A stretch of 64,000 nt of DNA from Macrolepiota albuminosa (GCA_027475525.1 JAMWFC010000082.1:2728001-2792000), one strand, 5' to 3'; shown: positions 51,735-63,895, counted from the first letter of the stretch. The notes: a model not told the origin generated them from the letters alone. Made by a program: numbers and translations.

Positions 51735-52271
51735 GAACCTATGACTTATCGCACATATAGCATTGTCTCTCTTTTGTGCTTGTCATAGGCTCGGGTTTAT
51801 CAGAGATAATATGCAGGAGTAGGATCAAGACAGCCAGAAAAGAGTTCGAAGACAGAGGAGCGGAAGAGTTCACGGGAATGAGATGAGAAAGAAGTGTAGA
51901 AAAATGTACCTTCGGCGCTGTAGCTTGTAGAGATAGATAGATAGATTCTACGTACATTGCAAGCTGTAGCAACCTGGACAGGATGAGACACGAACAGACA
52001 ATTTTGAGCAGAGCTTGACATTATCTCCTATGACCTAAAGGAACTCTTGCCAGATATGACTTCCTGTGGCTTTGCAGACTGAAGCAGTGTCGAAGAAAAC
52101 AGGAACGGCGGAAGACTACAAGGCCGAGCCCAGTTGTACTTTTATTAGCATGCTTGATACTGGAAGCAGCACTGGCACATTCAACAAAGGATTTGGCAGT
52201 TGTTGTGGAAAGAAATTAGTCGGACACCAGAGACCTTCGTCGGAAATCGGAACCACATTTCATCATCATCC
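51735..52271. other. Spacer before NudC-domain gene
   Basis: About 540 bases hold no supported gene. Short ORFs on both strands have no recognisable product. The promoter of the next gene is expected here. Confidence 0.4.
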
Positions 52272-54194
52272 ATGAACACATTCGAGCCGACTCGGACGCT
52301 GCTTAATCCCAAATTTGAAGGTTATAAATTAGATCCTGTCTCTCAGGACGAGATTGTTACACGGTTTCCTCTTCATTTCAAACCGACTCAAGCAACTGTT
52401 TCAGGAAATTCGCCTCTTTCGTTTCAGGAAGTCCAGAGTAGAATAACTCATAACCATCTCGCGGTATGCACCGAAGCAAGCCGCGCAATGTACGTAGACT
52501 CTGCTCACAGGGTGATTTTGATCGATATTGATGCGGTGAGTTCACTTCTTCAAGATCATATCCGAACTAGATTAACAAAGTAGGCGACCATCTCTCCGTC
52601 CTTTCGCGTCCTCTACGAGTTGCCGACTTTTCTAAAAAATGATGATGCGAATTGTCTTCATCGTGAATATCCGTCTGGTACCTTTGTAACCCCATCTAGC
52701 GCTGTCGTCTCAGACGGCCAAGGCCTATTGTATACTCTGAACTTCGCCACTGGTGATCACGCAGAAGCCCTCGGAACATTTTCGCTGCCATCACCCGGTC
52801 CTCCTTTCCTCATCCATACTGTCCATATGCTTTCGTCTTCAGCGATTTTCGCCATCTTGTCCTCACGATATTGTGGGCCAATGCCATACAGTGGAACAGG
52901 AACAAAGAATAAGGGCGCTGTTTTTGATATCTGGGGCGTCAAGGTCGAGCTCGCAAATTCTCCAGTTTCCGGAGTCCAGCAACTAGAAGTGCTTTGGCAT
53001 CGTCGTGGACAAGATGTGCCCGTTTATGCTGCATTCATCGAAGCCCTTGAGGCTTCTCTTCTAATCGGTGGATCTATTTACCGACAAGTTGGAGACGATA
53101 ACATGGCCTCAATACACGAACCTTTTTCAGAAGAACCCATACCAATTCCGCGAGCTGATGAAAAATTTGATGTTGACGTCCCAGAACCTTCTAAACCTCC
53201 TCCGTATTCCTGGACACAAACATCCGATTCGGTTACCATAGCCATTCCTCTTCCGTCAAGTACGCCGAAATCCACTATCAAAGTGATGTTTTCCTTACAA
53301 TCATTGACTGTCCATGTTGACAATGAGGTTTCCTCATCTGTGCCTGTCCCTCGTTATTCCACCAAAAAACTCTGGGATATGATTTCTGTTTCAACAAGTT
53401 ATTGGACCTGGGATCGGGAAGCAGAACATTCATTTGGCTTACTTTATTTGTACCTTGACAAGAAACATGCGGGAACAAGATGGACTCACGTGTTCGCTCT
53501 AACTCAAAGCTCTAGCGATCTTGAAGTGCCAGAAACTCTTGACCCCTCTGAGTTGTGGCACATCCGAGAAGCATTGGAAAAGTACACCGCTGCTCTTCGT
53601 GATGGTGATGATGCTAGTGGTCTTGGTCTCGGTCATGGCGTGCCTAGCCTTGCTGAGGGAGAGCTGGACATGGAGGTTGACGAAACTGTCGGAAGAAAGG
53701 TCTTTTTAAGCTGGGTGGGTGAAAAGGGTGTCATCCCTCACTGGTGGAAAACCTCGGAGGAAATCCCAATCCAGTTGCTATCCCTCCCTCTTACTGGTTC
53801 TGGGGACACAGAGCTGTCTCTCGTTGTTAAAAACAATCTCGATGGCACGGTCCATACCTTGGACAGTAAGGATCCAAACTCTCCTGTGTGGACTCACACC
53901 TCGACTTTTTCTGCCCTGTCATTTGTCCTTGCATCAAAACAGGATACACGATTTACTTTCCACAGTACCAAGGGCGTTTTTGCATTTGAAGGAGGTATCC
54001 GAGATCTAGGAGGAAACGTTTATATTTATCGGATCACATCGCCAAAGGCAAAATGGGCTAAACAAGCAATCCTCAGAGTCGGCGATGGATTTGGCGGCTC
54101 CTTGCTAGGAGTCGGCATGCTTCACATCGATGGATTCATGCCAGTACTCCTCTGCCTTGCGGAAGGAGAGTTGATAATGTTGAGGAATCCATAG
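52272..54194 (+). CDS. NudC domain-containing protein 1
   Basis: Exons 52272-52535 and 52584-54194 join to 624 residues. A CS/p23-like domain lies at about 292-385 (PPPYSWTQTSDSVTIAIPLP, then STIKVMFSLQSLTVHVD, KLWDMISVSTSYWTWD). The N-terminal and C-terminal regions have beta-propeller-like segments, as in NUDCD1 (QGLLYTLNFATGDH; GGSLLGVGMLHIDG). The ATG at 52272 gives MNTFEPTRTLLNPKFEGYKL, the expected N-terminus. The intron is 48 bases (GTGAGT..AAAGTAG). CS domains bind HSP90 or client proteins, and NUDCD1 is linked to COPI and chaperone functions in animals. Its role in fungi is inferred only. It converges on the PP2C gene. Confidence 0.9.
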
Positions 54195-54460
54195 TCGTTG
54201 GTAAAGGGGGCCGGGGGGGGGTTAATGTATACAATATATGTATACATGGTGCAGGAAGTAGTATGAGTGTACGTTAAATGAGGTGCAAAGAGCAGATCAT
54301 CTATGCCAATAAGTTTGTGATCGTACAAGTGCTACATAGACAAGATATCAACCAGAATGCAAGTGAAGCCTCGAGAATAACTAACAGAAATGACCCGAGT
54401 GAGAGTTGAAGAAAATGAGAGGGAATCGAGGTTAAAGATACAAAATGCAGTATCACATTT
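54195..54460. other. Convergent 3' spacer, NudC gene and PP2C
   Basis: This lies between convergent stop codons. It has a G-rich run at about 54209-54222. No gene is seen. Confidence 0.4.
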
Positions 54461-56520
54461 CTATGCTTTGAGCAGGGGATCTTCACTCGTATCCATTAAC
54501 CCCTCTGCTCTAACCACTGGTATCGGTTCATCTCCAAGGGGCTGTGATTTAAGTTGCTCAGGAAGAACTATGGATGCATCGCCATTCGGACGATGTTTCG
54601 GCGGGAGTGGAGCTTCCCCTTGTAGCAAATGATGATGTACTGTGCCATCTGGAGATTGAATATCGATGCTGTCGTCCATTTTTATGTCGAAGTCATCGTC
54701 TTCATCTCGCTGACCTTTTTCGAATTCTTCCAACTGCGCTTTCAGGTTTGACGTGGGACTGGGAGACTCAGCACGACCTAGGCCTAATGTCTCAGTAAAG
54801 AATGATCTGCCGCTCGAGGTCTCTTCAGCGTCCTCATCCTCATCACTATCATCACCCGTGAACATCAGGCTACCAGCATCATTTGTGATGGCCCCGCCAT
54901 GCAAGAAGGATATTTCCCCGTTGGCCGCCAGTACACGGGAGAAAGGACCTTCAAGGTAAGCGGGAATATCGTCATCACCGGTTTGTTGTTGTTGTCGACT
55001 CCGTTCTTGCACCTCTCGCCGTGTACGAAAAGACATAAGTCGATTCTGCGCATAAATTTGGGGCGGACTAGGAGGTGTTGGGTAACCATAATCGTTTTCA
55101 ACACGGTCCTTGATCCACTCATACCAGCCCTCCTTTGTTCGTCCGTGTAGAATTGCGATAATCATGATAGTCATGTTATCACAACCAACGCCGGCTCCCG
55201 ATGTGGTGTCAGGAGCAAGACAATGCTCGCATATGTTTTCACAGATTTCCGCAAGTTCTATGCCCTGAGCGACTTGGCGCCGTACAAAATCAATGACTTG
55301 CTGAGAGCTTAGGCAGTCCCAGATACCTGAAAATATTATAAAACATAACAGATGGAAGGAAAATCTGACGAACCATCACAAGCGATGACAAAAAACTCAT
55401 CTTCTTCTGAGATTTTATGGACGGTAACATCAGGATCAGCAGTTATAATTTGTCTTTCGGGCCCTAGAGAATAATTTTTTTTGAACTCGAAATCTCCAAG
55501 CGCCCGTGAAAGTGCCAGATTGCCTTATTTTGGGTTAGTTCCGTTGGAAACATGGATGACACATATACACAATACTGACCATTTACACGGCCGTACTCGA
55601 TATAACCTCCCGCTGCATGTATGCGTTCCTTCTCAGCTAAGTGGATTGAAGGTTCAGGATCCACTTTCAATTGAGAGAATTTGCTTACTTTCACTGGTTG
55701 GTTTATGGTCAAAGCTTAATGGTTTGACCTCTCCCTTCACACCAATGATAGATCTAGAATCGCCGGCATTCGCCTATAAACATTGATAAATCGGATATCG
55801 AGGTTTCGGATACGAGGTGACATACAACATAGATCTGCCCATCGGAGGTCACTAATGCCGCGACAGCAGTACAACCTGAAGGGTCACGAGTATGGGCAGG
55901 GTCTGCCAAAAATCAAGAAGAATTGGCAGAAAATTTGGCAATCGAGGTCGGAATTACGCACTTGCTAATAGATCTTCATCTGTGCCCAGAAAAGCTCTTT
56001 TCATTGCGAGCTCGTACTGGCCCTGCTTATAGCTCTCTTCTCCGATCAAACGCTTGTGAACGTTTGCTCCAGCATATTTGGCAACAGTTGAGCCTGTTTC
56101 AAATCTAAGCCCACGGAGGAGAAAGGTTACAAGCAGAATCGGGACATACCACCGTGGCCATCGTAGACGGCGAAAAACGTGTTGGATACATCCTTGCCCT
56201 CGTCTAGATCCAATACGGCAGCATGCGCATCTTCCATAGCTATTGAAATAAGGGCACGGTAAGAGACCCAGGTTAAGAAAATTCTTCTTCAAGCAGGTCG
56301 AAGAACATACAGATCCTCCATCCTTGCATTTCTGAAATACCAAATGATAGACGAGCATCACCACCGGACTCAGAATGTTTCTTCGTTGCTGTACATGCCT
56401 AATTGAGAATCAAGAACAATAATGTATGTGCAGAGATTCACCAGGCGAAGAAAGAGTTTGGCCCTGCGATCCGCTCAAAATGGGCGTCAGATGTGATAAA
56501 TAGCGGCAAGAGCTCACCAT
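54461..56520 (-). CDS. PP2C protein phosphatase (Ptc2/Ptc3-like)
   Basis: This is a metal-dependent Ser/Thr phosphatase, in yeast acting on stress-MAPK and DNA-damage kinases. The first coding exon is only the ATG (56518-56520). The second exon is 56463-56442 (GQTLSSP), and the third continues ATKKHSESGGDARLSFGIS. The conserved catalytic motifs follow: RIxMEDAHAAV, FFAVYDGHGGTTVAKYAG, YVANAGDSRS, FDHKPT, NLALSRALGDFEFKKNY and VIACDGIWDCLSSQQ, and GVGCDNMTIMIIAIL. After the catalytic domain comes a long acidic tail (DDSDEDEDAEETSS) with a HHHLLQGEAPLPPKHRP block. The N-terminal MGQTLSSP resembles an N-myristoylation signal: Gly2 and Ser/Thr at position 6 can be seen, but modification is inferred. 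Many short introns. Confidence 0.92.
56518..56520 (-). other. Coding exon of one codon (ATG)
   Basis: The PP2C start codon is followed at once by GTGAGC, and the next coding bases begin after GATCGCAG at 56463 with GGC. The exon carries only the initiator Met. It rests on the frame restoring GQTLSSP, the common fungal PP2C N-terminus. Confidence 0.75.
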
Positions 56521-56773
56521 GTCGTGTGATTGGAAACGAAAAACAGGAAGCAGCTATTTATGGATCGAACAAAGGATCCAAGAGATAGGAAAAGCGAAGA
56601 GAACGACGACCGGAAGAATGGTCGTGTGGCCTGAACTAGCAAATCTCAAGTGTTTGCCCATGTTGTTTATCATAGTGGGTACATATTAAAATTGATTGCA
56701 AGACCCGACAACTACCTAGACATGTGGTCCTTGTGAATTAAACGCTAGATATCCATCCTTTATAAAGAAGGAA

Positions 56774-59377
56774 TCACTCCCTCAGCATGTCTGATTTACG
56801 TGCTTCCTTTTGCAGCTGAAGACTGTAGGCCTTGGGATTAGGTTGTGCGAAGACATCGTTTATTTCCTCCAGAGTCAAGCCTTTGGTTTCCACCACAAAA
56901 AAATAGATTACTCCAACTTCGAATGTATCCCAGGCAAGGAAGATAATATAAACTTTTACAAGAGTAGAACATAAGCAACACACTTTGCTCGATTGATTGG
57001 AAGCGTACCTTTCCAAGCCATCTTCTCGAGTGCAACAGGAAGGCTATACAAAAGAGTTGTCGGAAGCGATTAATAAGAGACAGTTTGCGAACCAACCCAA
57101 AGGTGTTGATGCAAGTCGCTGCTTGCGCAACGATTCCGAGAAAGGCGAGGCCTTTCGCACGAGCTTCATAGTTCAAAACTTCTGCAGGGTATAAGGCTTG
57201 CCTATGCGTTAAATCGTAAGGCGAATGACAGGCATCACAAGTCGAGTCACACACATGGGGGTCCAGCCAAAGGAGAAGACCACCATGAACAAGAAGATGA
57301 AAGTGATGCCTGCATTGCCTTGAACGGCATTTCCTGTGTCGTTGGAACTGAGGAGGCCAGTGGAGATGGCCAAGATACAAGTAATGATAATCGTTGACGA
57401 CAAAAGAACCTTGCGACGTCCAAAGCGATCAATGACACCGGACCCCTGGAGAAAGTATAAGTCAATGAACTTCAATGCATCCTTCGAGACTGTCAGTCCA
57501 ACGTACAACCAGGGCTATAAATCATTAAAGGAAAGATCGAATATGGTCTTACAAAAAAAGCTCGCCTCCGACGCTATCAACCTTAGATTCAGAAATTCAG
57601 TCGCTACAATGGACGATTATATCAGCTCACTAGGATGTCACACTGTTAACGAAGTTTAGCGTGAGTCGACGGTTTTGGTCAACAATGCCAGCATTTTTCA
57701 AAAGAACTGGTAAAAAGTAAGTGATCAAGCCATTCCCGCTCAATTGGCCAAAGATTCCTGATTCCTTGTTCTAAGTACCCTCAAGAGGCATTCAAACAAG
57801 ACGCATACCGATCAAAATGACCATGTACACTCGTTGGCGATCGGCATGAGTCATGAACAACGGCCGGAAGTCCCACCACCTTTCTACGACTATTTTGCGC
57901 ACGAAAGCACAAATAAAAGAAGTCAACATACTGTCCGCACCATCGATTTGAATTTTTTCCTCTATTTCTATCATCTCAAGGTTGACGAGGGGCGAGTTGA
58001 TATTTCCGTTCCTACTATGGAGCTGAGCCAAAATTGCACGAGCTTGATCTGACTTTCCAATGCTACAAAGCCATCGCGGCCTGCGAACGCATTAAGAAGG
58101 AAAATCATATCAACGCAATGGTTATACGTACGATTCAGGACACAAGAATACGAAGAGTACGTTCAACACTGCGGGAACGAGCTGGGAGTACAGAAATTTG
58201 GATGAGTCCCGTGCAAAGTAACATAGCAAATCAAACCTGGATGTAGAGGGGAAGACGCCATGACATGTCACTCGACCAATTCCCTGTCGAAACCATCATG
58301 CCACTTGCGGCTATTTGGCCAACGTAATAGCTAAGAAAAGTCAGGACAATTAAACACCCTCATGTTCACCACTAGCATACGGCTCACAAGGAATTGAAGA
58401 AACCGAGGCAAGCTCCCCGTGACTGTGGGGGTGATAGTTCCGCAAGATAGCTTTTCGCAGAAGCACCAGCGCACGAGGAACCAAGTCCTTTTTTGTTTTA
58501 GAGATAAACAAACAACTAAATACTGAAGGGAATTGTCCGAAAACCCACCGGTCAAAAAGCGACCACCAAGGAACATTGATTGGGATTTTGCATTAGCTGT
58601 GATCGCGGCACCGACACTGACACAGAAGACCATGGTTATGTGCCTCCCGCAGATTGTTCAAAGGTATACTTACCACAAGACCAAATTACCAAAGAACATG
58701 GAGAAACGACGACCAAATCGGTCAGGCAACCATGCTATACATCACATGTGTCAACTCACACTCAGGGTTGAAGATGCGTACGTATACGCACAAGCGGGAA
58801 TTGTTCCGCTACAATTGGGATCATAAAATATTATGTTCTGACGGAAAGGCTGCGAGACATACCAGATTGAACCACTATGATCTCGAAAGAACATGTGCAA
58901 TCATACAACAAGATCTAATGTTAAACCCACATAGTATATATGCCAAAGACAATTCTGAGAGGAGATAACTAGACAAAGAAAACATCTGCTAAGCAACTCA
59001 CGAAGTTTTAGAACCTACTCCAGTCATACGAAAGAAACGCTGGTACTGAGTCATTGAATTTATTCCCCCCATGACCTGGACAATCAATACCTTTTAGTAA
59101 GAGTCATCATTCCCTAGGATAAATATACAGACCGTTCCGTCAAAGCCACTATCTCCTGAGCAGCAACAAGCCACCAAAGTCACGAGGTACATCTGAGAGG
59201 TGTTTTTAGGTCCCGTAAGACCAGGTCGTACAATAGGAAACTCGCATGAAATGCCCGTAAGCTAAACCTGGAGACGCCAGGATCAATCTGCGAAGCTGAC
59301 TCAAGAGCAAGTTGACGTTCCATAGGAGTCATAGGAGCCATGGGAGCCGCCAGAGATATCTTTTCGTTGCCAGCCAT
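56774..59377 (-). CDS. MFS sugar transporter
   Basis: This is a plasma-membrane permease of the sugar porter family (12 expected helices). The start at 59375-59377 gives MAGNEKISLAAPMAPMTPME, then QIDPGVSR. Recognisable segments in order: an early motif near SGFDGTV, ITANAKSQSMFLGGRFLTG, the PRWLCSIGKSDQARAILAQL loop, RWWDFRPLFMTHADRQRVYM, DRFGRRKVLLSSTIIITC, SFGWTPM, YPAEVLNYEARAKGLAFLG and VETKGLTLEEINDVF. The GRR, PESPRW-like and PETKGxTLEE signatures are diagnostic. It ends KEARKSDMLRE at 56774. Many introns interrupt it, and not every border was resolved. Lactose/glucose-type permeases have the closest look, but substrate cannot be told. Confidence 0.9.
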
Positions 59378-60245
59378 CCCAATCGATGGGCTCTTAAGGT
59401 ATGGGGACGTCTTTGAAGTTCGTCCTACCCTTTAGTACGGCATATGACAAGGCAATAAGAGGCCGTATATTTCGCGTGGACGTTGTATAATCTACCCAGG
59501 AGTTCGAATGTAGAAAGTCAGCTGATGGAATTACTTACGAGAGGGATGGTTAATTCGAGTTGCTGTCATGTGTTACGATGTGAAATCCACTTCTACAAGT
59601 CCGTTGATACGCCTGTCTCGTGTTCCCACGATGCCCTCAAAAAGCCAGCCACCCACGACGAGTGGTGATCGGATTAGCCGAGGAAAGTGGCGGTGTTCGG
59701 TCAGCAGCCCATTTCTGCTCAGCCCTGAAATCGTCGACGCCTCTCCATGTCCCTGCCACAACCACAAAAACCTTCGGTCAGCAGCCCATTTCTGCTCAGC
59801 CCTGAAATCGTCGACGCCTCTCCATGTCCCTGCCACAACCACAAAAACCGATGATGACATATCGAGACCTCATGTAAGGAGTAGGGAGGAAGAGTAAATG
59901 CAGAGCTTAAGGGAGGGATGGGCTAAAAGATTTACAGATGGTGCAGTTCACTTATAGGCAACCAAAATATGACAGACACCAAATTGACCTCAAGCCAATT
60001 TTTTAAAAACAATTTGCCATATTGAAAAGTCAAAACTAGGTAGTTTACACACATCCAGTACATAGTAATATGTGTAATTTATATGATTTTTTTGTCTTTC
60101 CAGAGATGGGGGCTATCTGGCTATTGTCTATTTCCCAACTTCCTCTTCCAGAAGGTTTTGAGAAAGTTTGTTTTTGGCTGGCTTGAGTGTAGGAGGGGAC
60201 TCACCATGAGGCTGCTGGCACTATGGCCTTTCTCCTTGCTGCTTA
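59378..60245. promoter_or_regulatory. Promoter side of MFS gene with duplication 17
   Basis: About 870 bases with no supported gene. Short ORFs at 59568-59897 are created by duplication 17. The MFS upstream region is expected here, ending at the Tc1 tip. Confidence 0.4.
59696..59849. repeat. 77-bp direct duplication 17
   Basis: Copies 59696-59772 and 59773-59849 are identical, upstream of the MFS gene. Confidence 0.95.
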
Positions 60246-60394
60246 CAGTGGCTCAAAAAACTGTCCCAATGTTTCATACTTTTTGAAAGATGACATTGGC
60301 ATGAAGGATGGGAAGTAGCTTACAGTGGCTCAAAAAACTGTCCCAATGTTTCATACTTTTTGAAAGATGACATTGGCATGAAGGATGGGAAGTA
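60241..60394. repeat. 77-bp direct duplication 18
   Basis: Copies 60241-60317 and 60318-60394 are identical. Each contains the TA and terminal tip of the third Tc1 copy, so the tip appears twice. Confidence 0.95.
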
Positions 60395-60622
60395 TTTAAA
60401 ATCCTGATTAAATCATGTAAAATACTATGGCATCAGAGCTACAAAATGAACCTAGACTTATGTAATTCGAAACTGATGGAGCAATAGCCATTTTAAAATA
60501 TTCACTCATTGGGACAGTTTTTTGAGCATCTCTAATTTTACTATTTAGTACTTTGTATGTCCTCCATTTGCCTTGATAACTGCTTGAATCCTTCTAGGCA
60601 TGCTTTCTATTGGTCTTTGGCA
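60246..60622 (-). mobile_element. Tc1 element, 3' terminal piece
   Basis: From the tip at 60246 (after TA) the sequence carries the terminal repeat, then, on the minus strand, the C-terminal IESMPRRIQAVIKANGGHTKY codons, split here as IESMPRRI and IKANGGHTKY, near 60545-60610. It stops at the assembly gap. It fits the missing 3' end of the transposase at 62.5-63.4 kb, with about 40 codons unaccounted for. Confidence 0.8.
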
Positions 60623-60722
60623 NNNNNNNNNNNNNNNNNNNNNNNNNNNNNNNNNNNNNNNNNNNNNNNNNNNNNNNNNNNNNNNNNNNNNNNNNNNNNN
60701 NNNNNNNNNNNNNNNNNNNNNN
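60623..60722. other. Assembly gap of 100 N
   Basis: Exactly 100 unknown bases, the usual placeholder for a gap of unknown size. A tandem repeat starts directly after it. Confidence 0.98.
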
Positions 60723-62515
60723 ATCAGGCAGGTGTGGGGATCAAGCAGGCATGGGGATCAAGCAGGTGTGGGGATCAAGCAGGCAAGGAGCAGAGGAAGA
60801 TTTGCATGAGACCAAGGCAGACAGAAAGAGTTCAGTCTGGAGAGTGAGGAGATTTTATATATTGAGAGATATAGTAAGAAAACTGAGAATAGGAAACTTG
60901 GTAACATCAAGACTAAGGAACTATGGGGGCTAGCATTATATAGGTAGGATCATTCTTTGCCAGGTTGGACCCAGCATTCTTTACAGGGCTAGAGGTTGAT
61001 GTACCACATGTCTGAGTGATGTGTCACTGTGATTTTGTATTCTCTGTCCCTTTTACTATAATACTATTGCTATTTTTTATACTACTAACTATCACTGTCA
61101 AGAAAATTTTCTGACAGCAGTACTAACACTTAGCACCTCTGAAGGTGTCAAGAAAAGAGTTGTTTCTCTAGCAGCCATTACTATATACATTTTATCAGAT
61201 TGCCCAAGTTGGATTCTATGTGTCCAGCAGATTGATCTGAATGATCCAAATAATCTAATCTCTACTTAGTGCCAACTTAATCTAGTCAGATCAACCTAAC
61301 CATCCCTTTGTTTCAAAGGCTATTTTAGTGGCAGATCTTGCTGAAATTTAAGCTGCCAGTAAGTAGCTTGGATCAAGAGTTGCTAATGCTTGATGTGGAG
61401 CAGGAATGGTGCACTCAGCCAGAGTAGAATCTCATCACTGGCTCATGACAGTTTGCATTTCATGCATGTTTGAGCCTTGGATCTACTCCCTGTAATGCAT
61501 GACTTCTCTAATTTGTTGCCATACCTTAATTTACAAAGAACAATTGATGCATTTTAATTATTTACAAAGTGCAACAAATAATATAGTTTCTTTAATTTAT
61601 GAAATTTTTCAATCATCTTGCTAAAATGCTCCTTTTTAAAACCTCAGGACATGTTTTAACATCTTTAAAGATATACTTTTTTGATCTCTCAAAATTGATG
61701 CTGTTAATTATATAATTCAGATCATTACTTTAAAAAGAGCTACCCTACACATTAAAGGTCTGCACAGCTGTCTCAGAAAAATAGAATTTATACTTTGTAG
61801 AGCTGAATTGTTTGATGCATACTTGAACTTCATAGATTCTCCAAGGCCTTTTTAGTATGCCTCTATTTATTTATGTATCTGGTGTTTCCATCTTCAGATT
61901 GTAGCAATATGAACATATAAGAGCAAGTGGCATGTTCTCTTTTAGAGTTTCAAAAGTCATATCACATTGCTTATATATATATATTGACTAATTTCCAAAA
62001 AAAACACTTAATGAAATTGAGTTCTTTCTTGAATCAATGACTTCTGCTCTTGAAAATCAGGTTGTTGTGACATGATGTACAAATAAAAACATGCTGTTGC
62101 ATATACTTCACACTTGCTCTTGCATTTGCTATGAAAAAGACCTTTAGTATTGATTTCCCTCTCTTAAAAAAATGCCCAAATCTTTCAGGCTTATGTTGAG
62201 TGAATGAGCAGAAAGATAATTTTTTGCATGATTCTCTAGATTGAAACCATCCATTGAAGATGTGCTTGATTTTTACCAGGCTTTATATTTATATGATTGG
62301 CAATCAAAGCATTTTCTGTCAGGGGACTCCTCATTTCTTCCATCTTCCTTCCTTCATTTCTTTATTTCATCTTTCATTCTCCTACTTTACTGCTCTTATT
62401 CTGACAACTCTATTTATTTATTAGTATGACTTCCAGCCTCTGAGATGCTCTGGTTCTCTAGTTATCATTCAGACAAGTGTGTCTCCTTCAGTGCTGCCCA
62501 CAGACAGCTTATATA
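60723..62515. other. AT-rich CpG-free insert inside Tc1 copy
   Basis: About 1.8 kb separates two pieces of one Tc1 element. No ORF of recognisable product and no terminal repeats are seen. CpG is absent throughout. It is probably an old insertion or rearrangement, but the gap hides one border. Confidence 0.5.
60730..60780. repeat. 17-bp minisatellite, three units
   Basis: Three adjacent units (60730-60746, 60747-60763, 60764-60780) of the form AGGTGTGGGGATCAAGC. The middle one has GC-AT for GT-GT. The array touches the gap, so it may be longer in the genome. Confidence 0.85.
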
Positions 62516-63370
62516 CCTTGAGGTACTCTCAGAGATGTTCAATAGGGTTGAGATCAGGGAATTGGGCTGGCCACAAAAAGACATCAAATTTGTTGTTCTC
62601 AAACCACTTGTCAGCCCTCTTAGAGTTGTGTTTGAAATCATTGTCCTGTTGAAAGTAGCAGGCACCCTCCCCCATCTCCAACTTCTCAAAGCTTTCCTTT
62701 GCTCCATCATCCAAAATTTCACAGTACTGCTCTGCATTCATGATTTCCACCACCTCCACAAGCTTTCCTATCTCATTCCAACCCATACAGCCCCATACTA
62801 TGAGATTATTCCCTCCTCCATGCTCATAGTAGGTGTAGTTGTTCAGTTTGAAATGCCTTCTCCTTGTAGCTTCCACACATACTGCTTCCCATCTGACCCA
62901 ATCCTGTTAATCTTTGCCTCATTTGTTGACAACACCCTTTTCCAGTCCTCTATAGTCCAGTTCCAATGCTCCTGAGCCCATTTAAGCTGTAGTTGTCGAT
63001 GTCTAGCTTTGAGCATAGGAACTTTTCTCTTGGTAGCAGACCAATACCCCTCCTCCTTCAACATATTCCAGATAGTCTGGGGAGAGACAGGGTTAGAAAT
63101 GATGTTGTTGATAAAATTGATGGCCTGGACAGCTGTATTAAATCTCCCAGTTGAGATTTGTTGAACAATAGCCTGTTTATCATGTGGAGTAAGCTTAGCA
63201 GGATGGCCTCCAGGATAGTTTTCCTTGTCCATCTCCAACTCTCTACCAATCCTCCCAATAGTAGACTTCCCTAGACCAGTTTGAGCCCCAATCTGATGCA
63301 GAGAATACTCTTGAGCAAGAAGAGAAGCAACAGTAGAGTGTTGTGCAGGAGAAATAGGTTTTATGATGGT
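62516..63370 (-). pseudogene. Tc1 DD34E transposase, third copy, truncated
   Basis: On the minus strand it reads from about 63350: SPAQHSTVASLLAQEYSLHQ, then GLGKSTIGRIGRELEMDKEN, PHDKQAIVQQISTGRFNTAV and ATKRKVPMLKARH. The first catalytic Asp is replaced: STNEAKIN stands where the 26885 copy has WSDETKIN. The second (QQDNDFKH) and Glu (PDLNPIEHLW) are kept at DD34E spacing. A stop and frame change occur at about 62843-62876. The match ends at about 62516. The left terminal repeat is not found near 63.4-63.6 kb, so this copy is truncated at both sides. Confidence 0.85.
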
Positions 63371-63527
63371 GGTTGAAGGTCAAGATGTGGATCAATCAAC
63401 TTGAACCACTTCCAAATATATCAAAACATGGTCACATGACTTTGTCTGTATTTCCACATGCAACTTACTCCTTGTTTCTGACTAAAACAGGAATAAACCT
63501 GAAAAATTAGAGATTGTAGTGTAGTCC

Positions 63528-63551
63528 GCTATGTGGCCACCGCCACATAGC
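63528..63551. repeat. Perfect 10-bp hairpin
   Basis: GCTATGTGGC and GCCACATAGC are exact reverse complements with a four-base loop CACC. The function is unknown. It could be a mobile element end. Confidence 0.75.
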
Positions 63552-63741
63552 ATTTACTTACTTACTAGGTACTTAGCATACAATATTATATTTATTATAA
63601 TATTATTTACATACATATAAATACCTACAACCTGCTGCTTAATAAGCAGCTTATTTTGTGTTGATACTACATAGTCAATAGACTGGACTGGTCTGATTCT
63701 GTGTAGTGTGAACCTTAAGCTCTCACTCAACTGTAACTTCG

Positions 63742-63895
63742 TTACATTTTTTTGAATCCACCAGCTAGGATCTATTGCCTAGCATCTGACGGCAGTCGCT
63801 GAGTTTATTGACAGAACTTTACATTTTTTTGAATCCACCAGCTAGGATCTATTGCCTAGCATCTGACGGCAGTCGCTGAGTTTATTGACAGAACT
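63742..63895. repeat. 77-bp direct duplication 19
   Basis: Copies 63742-63818 and 63819-63895 are identical, in non-coding DNA. Confidence 0.95.

Noticed and set aside
59568..59897. ORFs of 109 and 95 codons on both strands
   Set aside because: Both exist only because duplication 17 repeats a stop-free 77-base segment.
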